Positions 38,593 to 47,121 of a stretch of DNA of 64,000 nucleotides are shown here, one piece after another. The position numbers and the translations under genes are program-made. This DNA comes from Clostridium_AF sediminicola (GTDB lineage Bacteria > Bacillota > Clostridia > Clostridiales > Clostridiaceae), in assembly GCF_050402865.1 (NCBI RefSeq), contig NZ_BAABMF010000005.1, positions 124,001 to 188,000 on the forward strand. The letters are read 5' to 3'. Under the pieces are notes generated by a model. It saw only the letters and a program-made list of their open reading frames with translations. It did not search any database and was not told where the DNA came from. Numbering within the stretch: position 1 is the first letter of the stretch; every line of letters starts with the position of its first letter.

Positions 38593-39736
38593 GTCTTTTT
38601 CCCTCCCTATTTACATCCTTTTTTTCTAATATGACAATCACAAACTCTACAACCATCAAGCTCACTACTCCAAACAGAAACATATAAACAATATCTGGGG
38701 TCACTTGTCTCAATGTTAATCCCTTCAAATAAATATTTCTTAGATTATTAACATAATGTGGAAATGGAACAAATTTGGCATATCCTTGATATCCAAGAGG
38801 CATCATAAAGTTTGGCCATGTTGTTCCTGCCATTATTGAATTAGGAATAAATATAATGCTACATCCAACAAGTGTTAACATTTGGTTTTTAATTAGCGCT
38901 GAAACCAATACACAAAATGCTGAAACTGCAAAACTCAATGCAATTGAGATAATAAACGCAACTAAAAATAGTCCTCTAAAAGGCATACCAAAAATACTAG
39001 CTTGTATTATGATGCAAATTATAAAGCTTAAACTTCCGCACAAAGTATAAAACAACACTTTTCCAGATGCATATCCAATTCTTTCTTTTCTTTCCTTATC
39101 AAAAATACCATGATTAATAGATACTGAAGCCATAAGTACAATAGCAGTTTGGATTAATGCAGCCATTAAGATTATTGCTAAAAAATCTTCAAAACTTTTG
39201 GATGGATTATACAACATTCTATCATTAATTTGAACAGGTTGTGCAACATTATAAGCTTCTTCATAAGATAAGCCAAGTCTTGTCCTCAATTGATTTATGG
39301 TTGCCCCTGCTTTATAAGTCAATAAAATCTCTGTTGCTTTTGATTTGGTCACACTAGTCATGGACATATGCGATCCATCATAAAGCATCAAAACAGTTGG
39401 AGACTTTAAAGCCACGATATCATTATAAAAATTTTCAGGTATAATTAAACCCACCCGTACTTTACTATTTTTCATCAAGTTTTCTAACTCTTGTTCACTA
39501 CTTGGATATTGAGAAACATTAAAAGTTTCATTTTGATTAAAAGCATCAAACAACTGTCTACTAAATGTGGATTGGTCATGGTCAATTACTGCCATAGGAA
39601 TATTGTCTATAACTTCTCTAGACATTTCAAATCCCATTAAGATTACTAGCAAAATAGGTATTATAAAAAGAACCAATACCATCATCTTTTCTTTTAAAAA
39701 TCTATTACATTCTTCTATAAAACTTTTTTTGAACAT
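38546..39736 (-). CDS. ABC-2 type transporter permease (first of pair)
   Basis: 396 residues with the same architecture as its partner: N-terminal segment (VLVLFIIPILLVILMGFEM), external domain and C-terminal membrane bundle. It begins one base after the adaptor stop and overlaps the second permease. The pair would form a heterodimeric channel working with the adaptor and TolC-like protein, similar to YbhR/YbhS with YbhG, but the ATPase subunit (YbhF) is missing here. Confidence 0.85.
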   Translation of the reverse strand: MFKKSFIEECNRFLKEKMMVLVLFIIPILLVILMGFEMSREVIDNIPMAVIDHDQSTFSRQLFDAFNQNETFNVSQYPSSEQELENLMKNSKVRVGLIIPENFYNDIVALKSPTVLMLYDGSHMSMTSVTKSKATEILLTYKAGATINQLRTRLGLSYEEAYNVAQPVQINDRMLYNPSKSFEDFLAIILMAALIQTAIVLMASVSINHGIFDKERKERIGYASGKVLFYTLCGSLSFIICIIIQASIFGMPFRGLFLVAFIISIALSFAVSAFCVLVSALIKNQMLTLVGCSIIFIPNSIMAGTTWPNFMMPLGYQGYAKFVPFPHYVNNLRNIYLKGLTLRQVTPDIVYMFLFGVVSLMVVEFVIVILEKKDVNREGKRHDISRDVQNTVQLDI

Positions 39737-41062
39737 TTAATCTACTTCCTCTGTTTTAGCCTCTACTACTCCTGTTTCCGTTTCTACTACTTCTGTTTCA
39801 GATTTCACTGATTCTGCTTTTGCTTCACCATCAACTTCCTCTGTTTCAAAATTAACGACAGCTGTCATTCCAGGTCTAATAGTCTCATCTACATTATTCA
39901 TTTCAACTTTCACTCCAAATGAAACAATATCAAAATTTCCATTTTCATTTGTAGATTTCTTAACTGCAAAGTCTGGTTGTTTATTAATTGTAACAACTTT
40001 TCCTTCATACGGCTTTTGTGGATAAGCAAGTAACTCTACGCTAACGCTTTGCCCTTCTTCAATAGCTTGTAATTTATCTTCATCTAAATTTACATTTATA
40101 TAACAATGTTCTAAATTACTAATTGTACCAATAGAACTCCCTGTAGATACAAGTTCACCTTCATCAGAGTTAATAGTTGTAACTGTTCCATCAATTGATG
40201 CTTTAATCACTGTATCCTTTAAATATACTTCCACTTCTTGTAATCCAGCCTGTGCTTGCTCTAGTCTTCCTTGTGATGCAACCAACCCTGCTTGTGCTTG
40301 ACTAACTTGCGCTGCTGCTATATTAGAAGCTTCAATAGCTTGCTGTAATACTGCTTGACTTGCAGCAACACCTGATTGAGCCATAGCCAATTGAGCACTT
40401 GCTGCTGCTTTATCTTCTGCACGAGCCCCTTCTTTAGCCATATTCAATGTTTCTTCATAAATATCTCTTTGTGTTTTTATTTCTTCAAGTTTTTGTAATG
40501 AAATAGCACCACCTTCATAAAGTACAAGTGCTCTTTCATAAGTAGCTGCCATTAGATTATAAGCACTTTCTGCTTGAGCAATTTGTTGAGTTCTGGCACC
40601 ATTTTCTGCTTTCTCATTAATTGCTAGTGCAATATTCTTTTGCTCTTCACTAGCATTAGCACCTGCTTTTGCTTGTGCAATTCTATCCTTAGATAAACTA
40701 TAATTAGCCTGTGCTACATCAACTACTGCTTGAGATGCTTCAACACCTGCTTTTGCCTGATCTATCTGTGCTAGAAGTTGTGCTTTCTTTGCTTCAATTT
40801 CTTCACTAGAAATCTTTACTATAGGATCTCCTACTTTTACAGCTTGTCCCTCTTTAACGTAAATCTCAAGAATTCTTCCTGGTATTTTTGTGTTCAAACT
40901 TACATCTTTTGCAGAAACAATTCCTTGAATAATATTATTGTCTTCCTTACTATTACCTATAGTCATTCCATTCACAATAATAGCCATACTTATAATTAAA
41001 ATAATACATGCTATAACTACTTTGTTGATATTTTCTTTAAACCATATTTTTGTTTTTTCCAT
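39737..41062 (-). CDS. HlyD-type membrane fusion (adaptor) protein
   Basis: 441 residues: N-terminal membrane segment (about 15-33), lipoyl half IPGRILEIYVKEGQAVKVGD, a long Ala/Gln-rich coiled-coil hairpin (about 75-275), second lipoyl half KASIDGTVTTINSDEGELV, a beta-barrel, and an acidic Glu/Val-rich tail. The ATG at 41062 is the likeliest start; an upstream TTG would touch the ribosome site. Sits between the TolC-like and permease genes in one operon. Confidence 0.88.
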   Translation of the reverse strand: MEKTKIWFKENINKVVIACIILIISMAIIVNGMTIGNSKEDNNIIQGIVSAKDVSLNTKIPGRILEIYVKEGQAVKVGDPIVKISSEEIEAKKAQLLAQIDQAKAGVEASQAVVDVAQANYSLSKDRIAQAKAGANASEEQKNIALAINEKAENGARTQQIAQAESAYNLMAATYERALVLYEGGAISLQKLEEIKTQRDIYEETLNMAKEGARAEDKAAASAQLAMAQSGVAASQAVLQQAIEASNIAAAQVSQAQAGLVASQGRLEQAQAGLQEVEVYLKDTVIKASIDGTVTTINSDEGELVSTGSSIGTISNLEHCYINVNLDEDKLQAIEEGQSVSVELLAYPQKPYEGKVVTINKQPDFAVKKSTNENGNFDIVSFGVKVEMNNVDETIRPGMTAVVNFETEEVDGEAKAESVKSETEVVETETGVVEAKTEEVD

Positions 41063-41094
41063 TACTAGCTTCAATCCTTTCCTATTTATTTTAA

Positions 41095-42684
41095 TTAATC
41101 CGCATCATAATCGGTCAATATTGCAGAATCATTATAAAATTTAACCTTTGCCATTGTATAACTATATTGAATATTCGCTACTTTTGATTCCACATCTGCT
41201 AATTTTTCTTCAGCAGCAATTACTTCTACAATGGTACCTGAATTATCCTCAAGATTTAAATCTTTTAATAATGCATTCTCAGATCCAAATCCTTGTTCAT
41301 ATTTTAAACGAGCAATATCAACTACTTCTTCAGCATTTTTAATTAACTCTGATGAAGCATTTAACATATTACCTGCTGCATTCATTAACTCATATGATTT
41401 ACGGATTTCTGCTTCAATCATATTTTTCTTTTCTTCTAATTCAATTTCTGATCCTTCATACAACAATGATGCTTCAGTGTTAGCATTTTCATTGTCATAC
41501 ATATCATTTATTATTTTTTCATTTATGTTATAAATAGCACGTTCTCCAAGAGCTTGTCTAATCTCAAGTCTATTTGTCAAGCCAGATTCTAAACCTTTAT
41601 TCAAAGATTCTTCTGTAACTTCATACTCCATAGTATCTACTAAAGTAATTTCATTATTGGTACTTAAATTCATATTCTTTTTAAGTTCTAAAATGGCATT
41701 TTTATAAGTTGATTTTGAAAGATAGTGTTCAATAATCGTACTATCGTAGTACATCTTACTTAATAATAAATCATCCTTAGCCTTCATACCATTTTCATAA
41801 GAAAGTTTAACAAGTTCATACTGTTTCTTTCCTCTTTCTTCTGCAACCTTTTTAAGATTCATTACTTTCTTTGCATATAGTGCATCATAGTAATTTTTTT
41901 TAATTAACATAACTATTTTATTTTTATAGATACCTTTTGCATATCTAGTAACATCTAGATTTACATCTGCCATTTTTGTCATTATTTCGTCTATATCCTC
42001 AACATCCATTGTAATTACAGTATTATAACCAATTTTATCCTCAATTTTTGAAGTGGTATCTTCTAGTTTCATCTCAAATCTAGCTTTATTTATTTCAAAA
42101 GTTTTATTTACTTCCTCATACGCGATTTTATTATTATCAATCTCATCTTGCTTTATATTTATCATATTGGCAAGCTTTGCTTTTACCTCTTCTATTGTAA
42201 ACGCCCTTTGTTCAGCATTTGCAATCTGTCCAGCAACAATAACACTAGCGATAGGCTGTCCTGGTGTAATATTTACTTTAGCCCCAGCATCATTCATAAA
42301 AGATACTGTAAATGGTGCAACACCTAATTTTAAGTAACCTTTAGCCGTATCCAATTGTGTTTGTGCAGCTTTTAGTGCCTCCTGGTTAATTTTCAACAAA
42401 CTGCTTGCATCGTCCAATGCCTTTTCTGCATCTTCTAAATCATCAATATTATCTTCTGTATTAGCTACTGCAATTGCTGCTAATGAAATTTTATTATCCA
42501 GCGTTTTAATTGCATTACTATGTTCCAATCCATAACTAACTGCCGCTTCCACATCAAATTCTAATATTCCATCTGAATTAACATTCAATTCTAATGTTTC
42601 ACTAGCATATGTAGGATATACAGAACAAAGAGCCATGATTGCTGTGACAGTACCTGTTATAATCTTTCTCATTTTCTTATTCAT
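41095..42684 (-). CDS. TolC-family protein of the ABC-2 export operon
   Basis: 529 residues, signal peptide about 1-27, then FDVEAAVSYGLEHSNAIKTL, the usual TolC N-terminal helix, and two helical-hairpin repeats (VKLSYENGMKAKDDLLLSKM and VDIARLKYEQGFGSENALLK). First gene of the TolC-MFP-ABC2-ABC2 operon. Divergent from the response regulator gene. This is the third TolC-like gene in the window. Confidence 0.82.
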   Translation of the reverse strand: MNKKMRKIITGTVTAIMALCSVYPTYASETLELNVNSDGILEFDVEAAVSYGLEHSNAIKTLDNKISLAAIAVANTEDNIDDLEDAEKALDDASSLLKINQEALKAAQTQLDTAKGYLKLGVAPFTVSFMNDAGAKVNITPGQPIASVIVAGQIANAEQRAFTIEEVKAKLANMINIKQDEIDNNKIAYEEVNKTFEINKARFEMKLEDTTSKIEDKIGYNTVITMDVEDIDEIMTKMADVNLDVTRYAKGIYKNKIVMLIKKNYYDALYAKKVMNLKKVAEERGKKQYELVKLSYENGMKAKDDLLLSKMYYDSTIIEHYLSKSTYKNAILELKKNMNLSTNNEITLVDTMEYEVTEESLNKGLESGLTNRLEIRQALGERAIYNINEKIINDMYDNENANTEASLLYEGSEIELEEKKNMIEAEIRKSYELMNAAGNMLNASSELIKNAEEVVDIARLKYEQGFGSENALLKDLNLEDNSGTIVEVIAAEEKLADVESKVANIQYSYTMAKVKFYNDSAILTDYDAD

Positions 42685-42784
42685 CTTCTATAACTCCTTC
42701 TCGTTTTCAATTCACATTTCTTAATTATATAATGAAACTATGACATCAATATGGTATGATTTTGAACAATTGTGAACACTTTCT

Positions 42785-42813
42785 TTGATTGTCCACATCA
42801 GAGGTGTTATAAT
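42785..42813 (+). promoter_or_regulatory. Sigma-A-type promoter of the two-component system
   Basis: TTGATT (42785-42790), 17-base spacer, TATAAT (42808-42813), about 137 bases upstream of the response regulator ATG. Just upstream, TTGAACAATTGTGAAC (near 42762-42777) contains an imperfect inverted repeat and could be an operator shared with the divergent TolC operon. A palindromic element lies between promoter and gene. Confidence 0.65.
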
Positions 42814-42835
42814 AATGATTGATACTAGCAATCTA

Positions 42836-42921
42836 CCACTTCAACTATAAATTTATTCAAGTCCATAACTCATTAGTGCCTGAGATTTTGGACATGAACA
42901 AATTAAGTTTACGTATGGTAT
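42836..42921. mobile_element. Palindromic element 2a in the leader of the response regulator gene
   Basis: Imperfect long hairpin related to the elements at 45774, 46330 and 60690: AATTTATTCAAGTCC ... CCTGAGATTTTGGACATGAA ... AAGTTTACGTA. The similarity to 45774 continues into both arms (ACTTCAACT and AGTTTACGTA). A 5-bp direct repeat ATCTA stands at 42831-42835 and 42922-42926, a possible target duplication. It would be transcribed as a hairpin in the 5-prime leader. Confidence 0.65.
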
Positions 42922-42949
42922 ATCTATTATATAAATAGGAAGTGACATT

Positions 42950-43639
42950 ATGAAAGAACTTAAAATTTTAATATGCGATGATGATCCTGTTGTACATGAA
43001 TCTCTTAAATTGTATCTAAATAATGAAGGATTTGAATGTTTCTCCGCCTATAATGGCACAGAAGCACTTGAGCAAATTGAAACAATACAGCCATCTTTAA
43101 TAGTCTTGGATATCATGATGCCCAAACTAAACGGAATCGAAGTATGTAAAGAGGTGCGAAAAAAAAGCAACATTCCTATTATCATGTTGACAGCAAAAGG
43201 TGAAGAAATAGATCGTATTATTGGATTTGAACTGGGTGCTGACGATTATATAGTCAAACCTTTTAGCCCAAGAGAAGTCGTTGCTCGCATAAAAGCTGTT
43301 TGCCGACGTGCCTCAGAAAATACAATAGATGGCAAATCATCGAAATTGTCTTTTTGCCAACTAGAAATAAGTTTAAAAAAATATCAAGTGAAATACCGGG
43401 ATAAAGTTATTATCTCCACACCTAAAGAAGTAGAAATTCTGTACTTACTATCTTCTAATCTAGGACAAGTGTTTTCAAGAGAACAAATTCTCAATAGAAT
43501 ATGGGGATATGACTTTTTTGGAGATACAAGAACAGTGGATACACATATAAAAAGAATAAGAGCCAAACTATCACAAGACAATCTAACTTGTGGTATACAA
43601 ACCGTTTACGGTGTCGGCTATAAATTTGAGGTAGAATAA
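42950..43639 (+). CDS. OmpR-family response regulator
   Basis: 229 residues. Receiver domain with the acidic pocket ICDDD, phospho-acceptor Asp in LVLDIMMPKLNG (near 54) and switch Lys in DYIVKPFSPREV (near 104); C-terminal winged helix with GYDFFGDTRTVDTHIKRIRA. Ribosome site AGGAAG precedes the ATG. Four bases upstream of the histidine kinase. It probably regulates the divergent TolC-ABC2 export operon. Confidence 0.95.
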   Translation: MKELKILICDDDPVVHESLKLYLNNEGFECFSAYNGTEALEQIETIQPSLIVLDIMMPKLNGIEVCKEVRKKSNIPIIMLTAKGEEIDRIIGFELGADDYIVKPFSPREVVARIKAVCRRASENTIDGKSSKLSFCQLEISLKKYQVKYRDKVIISTPKEVEILYLLSSNLGQVFSREQILNRIWGYDFFGDTRTVDTHIKRIRAKLSQDNLTCGIQTVYGVGYKFEVE

Positions 43640-43643
43640 AACT

Positions 43644-45017
43644 ATGAAAACTTTAATTGTAAGACGCATTATCATGTTATTGTCTATTACCATTGTTATT
43701 TCATCCATCCTTATTGCCTTTTTAGAAATGATTTTATCACAAGGATTAAATGGTATAAGATTAGAAAACTTTCAAGCTTTAATTCTCGCCATTATCATCG
43801 TTATTCCATTCGTTATTGGACTATCGTATTTGATTTTAAAGCGTATTATTAAACCAATTAAAAACATCGCATCCGTTGCTATTTCCATGACAAATGGCGA
43901 CTTTTCCATTCGTGCTGATGAATCTCTCAAAGGTGAAATTGGTTTGCTAGGAAAAACAATGAATAAACTGTCCCTAGATTTGTATGAAAACATATCCCAA
44001 CTTTTCATCGAAAAAAACAGACTTCATCAAGTACTAAATAGTTTGAATGAAGGCATGATTGCTGTAGATGAAAATAACCGGATAACACATTTTAACAACG
44101 TGTTCTTAGAAATGTTTTCACTCACTGAGGATATGATAATCGGTAAAAAAGTCAATGCTATCGAGTCTATCAATGATGAATTATCGGGATTCAACCAAGC
44201 CATTAACTTAAAAGACTCTGTCACAATCACTAAGTCTCATAACGAGGTCATTCTAAGAATCATTATCGAACCTATCGAAAATGAAAAAATGGAAAGTGTG
44301 GGTGCTGTTGTTCTATTTAGAGACATTACAGAATTAGAAAAGCTAGAGATGATACGAAGAGACTATGTTGCTAATATCTCTCATGAATTGAGATCTCCTT
44401 TAACTTCTATCCGCGGCTTAATTGAACCTCTCATGGATTCTATTGTCACTAATAAAGATGATATACAAAGATACTATGAAATCATCTATAAGGAGAGTCT
44501 CCGCCTTTCCAGATTAGTAGATGATATAATGGAGCTCTCAAGGTTACAGTCAAACGAAGCTACCATTCATAAGCGATCCGTAAACTTACCTTCTATATTA
44601 GAAATGGTTTATGAACGCTACAGCATTATAGATGAAAATATCCAACTTATTTATCATCCAGAGGATTTACCCCTTGTTTTTTCAAACTATGACCGTATTG
44701 AGCAGATTTTGGTCATACTTATCGATAATGCTTATAAATTTACACCAAATGGCGGTACCATTGAAATTGCTACAGAAGTACGTTCTAAAGATATTTTAGT
44801 AAAAGTCCAAGATACTGGTTTTGGTATAGATAAAGAGGATATTCCTTTTATCTTTGATCGTTTTTATAAAAGTGATAAATCAAGAACGGGAAAAGGAACA
44901 GGTCTAGGCTTATCCATCGCAAAAGAAATTTTAACTATAATGGGTGAGACAATAACCGTAAAAAGTGAAACTGGCGTAGGTAGCGTCTTTGAATTTACCC
45001 TTCATAGAAAACTATAA
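43644..45017 (+). CDS. Membrane sensor histidine kinase (PhoR-like)
   Basis: 457 residues: two membrane segments (about 8-30 and 43-66) with a very short external loop, HAMP (about 67-118), PAS domain (about 125-235), HisKA with NISHELRSPLTSIRGL (His near 248) and HATPase with LIDNAYKFTPNGG, DTGFGIDKEDIPFIFDRFY and GTGLGLSIAKEI. The short loop suggests sensing within or near the membrane, as in pumps that respond to membrane-active compounds. A terminator follows. Confidence 0.95.
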   Translation: MKTLIVRRIIMLLSITIVISSILIAFLEMILSQGLNGIRLENFQALILAIIIVIPFVIGLSYLILKRIIKPIKNIASVAISMTNGDFSIRADESLKGEIGLLGKTMNKLSLDLYENISQLFIEKNRLHQVLNSLNEGMIAVDENNRITHFNNVFLEMFSLTEDMIIGKKVNAIESINDELSGFNQAINLKDSVTITKSHNEVILRIIIEPIENEKMESVGAVVLFRDITELEKLEMIRRDYVANISHELRSPLTSIRGLIEPLMDSIVTNKDDIQRYYEIIYKESLRLSRLVDDIMELSRLQSNEATIHKRSVNLPSILEMVYERYSIIDENIQLIYHPEDLPLVFSNYDRIEQILVILIDNAYKFTPNGGTIEIATEVRSKDILVKVQDTGFGIDKEDIPFIFDRFYKSDKSRTGKGTGLGLSIAKEILTIMGETITVKSETGVGSVFEFTLHRKL

Positions 45018-45029
45018 GATTGCGTCACT

Positions 45030-45058
45030 AAACCCTCTGCATATACTACAGAGGGTTT
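45030..45058 (+). terminator. Intrinsic terminator of the two-component operon
   Basis: Perfect 10-bp stem AAACCCTCTG / CAGAGGGTTT with a nine-base loop, then TATAATAT, 13 bases after the kinase stop. Confidence 0.85.
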
Positions 45059-45230
45059 ATAATATACTACCCTTTCCTTCCAATTCCATAATGGAAGTTT
45101 TCTCAATTACATCAATATTATAATCCTTAAACAATATAGATAAAAAACTTCAATCATTGATTTCCCACATCCTGGAGATCCAGACATTAAAATATTGTGT
45201 CCTCCTGCTGCAGCCACTGTGATAAATTCC

Positions 45231-45333
45231 CCACTAAAGTAAGTTGAACTAAAATCAGCTGTGAAAATAATTGCAGATTAATGATTTCTGACAATTATTT
45301 TCACAGCTGAAGTTCAACATAATACTTTCGTGG
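45231..45333. mobile_element. Palindromic element 3a inside comM
   Basis: A 19-bp perfect stem (45255-45273 with 45292-45310; starts TCAGCTGTGAAAATAATTG) around core GCAGATTAATGATTTCTGA, flanked by GTTGAACT / AGTTCAAC and outer imperfect repeats CCACTAAAGTA / TACTTTCGTGG. It interrupts comM between GQDA and VAAAGGHN. Same core and GTTGAACT arms as the element at 45966. No clear target duplication seen. Confidence 0.75.
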
Positions 45334-45773
45334 TGCATCCTGCCCTTGAACCTCTTTGAAATCTAATAGATTTTTAGTTTGGATTATATGTTCTTTTTTG
45401 TAGTCTTCAGTTTCAGTATATTCATTTGTACCTTCTATAAATTCAATAACTTCAGATAATGTATCAAAACCAAATAAATTAACTCCACTAACTAAAGATG
45501 CTTCTCTCATATTTGCTTTAGCTAAAATTAAATTATTTATTCCTTTTCTTTTAGCTTCTATGACCATAGGCAAAACCCCTGTACAAGGTCTTAAACAAGC
45601 ATCCAATGATAGTTCTCCTATAAATCCGAATCTTTCAATTTCATCAACAAATACTTGTTTAGATTGCAGTAATAAACCTACAGCCATACCCAAGTCAAAA
45701 TGTGAACCACTTTTCTTTATATCACAAGGAGCTAAGTTAATTACTATTTTCATTTTTGACGATTCATATTTTG

Positions 45774-45868
45774 AATTTAATTCAAACAACTTCAGCTAAA
45801 ATTTATGCATGTCCAAAACTCATAAATACCTGAGATTTTGGACTTACATAAATTGAGTTTACGTAATG
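45774..45868. mobile_element. Palindromic element 2b inside comM, with TTTG target duplication
   Basis: 95 bp with hairpin ATTTATGCATGTCCAAAA ... TTTTGGACTTACATAAAT around CATAAATACCTGAG. Direct repeats TTTG stand at 45770-45773 and 45869-45872. Taking out element plus one repeat (99 bp) gives a comM reading of ...AIVKTKYESSKMKIVINLAP, whose length between AI and NLAP equals that of normal ComM. Homologous to the element at 42836. Confidence 0.75.
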
Positions 45869-45965
45869 TTTGTCTTTACTATAGCCGCTTCTAACCTCTC
45901 TCTAGATTCTTTTATTGCAGTATCTCCAAGTCCAACTATTGAAACAGATGGTTTCCCATAAATTG

Positions 45966-46086
45966 AAGCGGTTAAACAATAAAAATAAAGTTGAACTATA
46001 CCTATGTAATCTCTACCGCAGATTGAAGCTTTCTGACGCTATATATTTCATAGGAAGTTCAACTAAATATTTTTATGGCATAACCT
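45966..46086. mobile_element. Palindromic element 3b inside comM, with ATTG target duplication
   Basis: 121 bp with nested inverted repeats: GGTTA/TAACC at the ends, ATAAAAATA arms, GTTGAACT (45990-45997) / AGTTCAAC (46056-46063), and CCTATG/CATAGG inside, around the core GCAGATTGAAGCTTTCTGAC. Direct repeats ATTG flank it at 45962-45965 and 46087-46090. Excising element plus one repeat (125 bp) joins ESDT to IYGKPSVSIVGL in frame, restoring the ComM sequence. Confidence 0.85.
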
Positions 46087-46164
46087 ATTGTGTCGCTTTC
46101 AATTTCAACTAGATATGCATCTATACCACTTATAGCAAAACTATTTATAACTGATGCCATTAAA

Positions 46165-46861
46165 TCACCTCCTGTTTCTTTTGTTTTTTTATTTTTAATT
46201 TCTCTATAATACATTAATTGACTTTCCACAAAATTTTTATATGCTTTTCTTTTATCAGGTAGATGAAAATAATTTAAAACTTTATATTACTTAACTATCT
46301 CTTCTTTTGTATCTCCAATAAACATATAGAGTTTCTAGTTCATTAATTAATTTATACATGTCCATAAAGTGTTGAAAATTCACTATTTTGGACATGTATA
46401 AATTAAATTTCACAAAGGAAACTCTTCGCATAGCTACTCCATTTATATTCTTCTGGTTTTTCCACCATATTTGCTTTCACTGGATTTAAATGAATATATC
46501 TACTAACCTCAAGCATTTGTTCATCTTAATCTATAAATTCAGGATGATACCTATCTTGAAATAGATGCTCTATGTAATTATATTTTTTATTAAAATACTT
46601 TGCGTAAATGGCATTTACTCTACCTATAAATTGTCCTGGTGGTTTATCTTTAGTTTTAAGTAATATATGTACATGATTATCCCTTAGACAATAGCAAATT
46701 ATTTCGTATCCATAATACTCAAAGTAATGAAGAGCTTCTTCTAACAATGTTAAATAGTATTGAAAATCTTCATCATCTTTAAATATATCATTTTTATGAT
46801 TTCCTCTTGCGGTTATATGACAACTAGATTCAGGAAACCATGGGACTTTCGATGTCGGCAA
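46165..46861 (-). pseudogene. RAYT-like (REP-associated Y1 transposase, IS200-like fold) gene, broken
   Basis: Minus-strand frame from TTG 46861 (AGGAGG eight bases upstream) shows SSCHITARGNHKNDIF, the HuH motif NHVHILLKT, and the candidate catalytic-Tyr region IYAKYFNKKY, then LFQDRYHPEFID. An in-frame TAA stop at 46526-46528 follows, but the frame continues with typical RAYT sequence DEQMLEVSRYIHLNPVKANM and EEYKWSSY. A 100-bp palindrome then interrupts it; beyond, MFIGDTKEEIVK, a second TAA, and YKVLNYFHLPDKRKAYKNFV complete the usual tail. RAYTs are single-strand transposases linked to REP palindromes. Two stops plus an insertion make it inactive. The intact N-terminal part alone (46529-46861) would lack the C-terminal domain. 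Confidence 0.85.
46330..46429. mobile_element. Palindromic element 2c inside the RAYT gene, with ATAG target duplication
   Basis: 100 bp with a 23-base near-perfect stem, AATTTATACATGTCCATAAA.. pairing with ..TTTTGGACATGTATAAATT (46349-46371 with 46382-46404), and outer arms AGTTTC / GAAACT. Direct repeats ATAG flank it at 46326-46329 and 46430-46433. Removing element plus one repeat joins KWSSY to MFIGDTKEE in frame, as expected for the family. It is a close relative of the element inside the 60.6-60.8 kb palindrome, sharing both arms. Confidence 0.85.
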
Positions 46862-46990
46862 GTTCAATACCTCCTTTTTTATTACATACATATTAAAAAC
46901 TATTACCAACTATAAACATTTTACACAAACAAATTGATCTAATTGGAATTAAATTTTTAATTAGTATACTTTTATTATGTAACCTGAAAA

Positions 46991-47031
46991 AGCATGTAAA
47001 AAAGTAAGAATTACTTACCTTCGTACATGCT
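46991..47031 (-). terminator. Terminator downstream of the 47.1-kb gene and its 3-prime element
   Basis: AGCATGTA / TACATGCT outer stem and GTAAG / CTTAC inner stem; on the minus strand followed by TTTTT. It lies about 90 bases past the coiled-coil gene stop. Confidence 0.7.
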
Positions 47032-47057
47032 CTTTTATATTTTTATTTTTATTTATC

Positions 47058-47120
47058 ATGGCTTGTCTCTTGAAAAATTTGCACCCCTGGAGTCCTTGTA
47101 TGACCTGAAAGGTTGAGTTT
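47058..47120 (-). other. Repeated 3-prime element R1
   Basis: Plus-strand sequence contains GCACCCCTGGAGTCCTTG and ACCTGAAAGGTTGAG. About three quarters of its 60 bases match the element after the S-layer gene (47997-48056), and its 5-prime half matches a third copy at 47622. On the minus strand it begins two bases after the coiled-coil gene stop and precedes a terminator. AACCT-TTC-AGGTT can form a small hairpin. Probably an RNA element or a recombination scar; identity unknown. Confidence 0.6.
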
Positions 47121-47121
47121 G

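Larger units (their letters stand above)
45120..46160 (-). pseudogene. comM: comM/yifB-type Mg-chelatase-like ATPase gene, broken by three palindromic insertions and truncated
   Basis: Read on the minus strand from ATG 46160 (ribosome site AGGAGGTGATTTA), pieces match ComM in order: SFAISGIDAYLVEIESDTI, then SVSIVGLGDTAIKESRERLE, then KIVINLAPCDIKKSGSHFDL, the ComM middle with IGELSLDACLRPCTGVLPMV, DFKEVQGQDA, and finally VAAAGGHNILMSGSPGCGKS, the Walker A motif. The pieces are separated by elements at 45966-46086, 45774-45868 and about 45231-45333. After Walker A the similarity ends; about 290 residues of a normal ComM (about 510) are gone. Normal ComM is a helicase used in natural transformation. 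The gene is dead. Confidence 0.88.
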
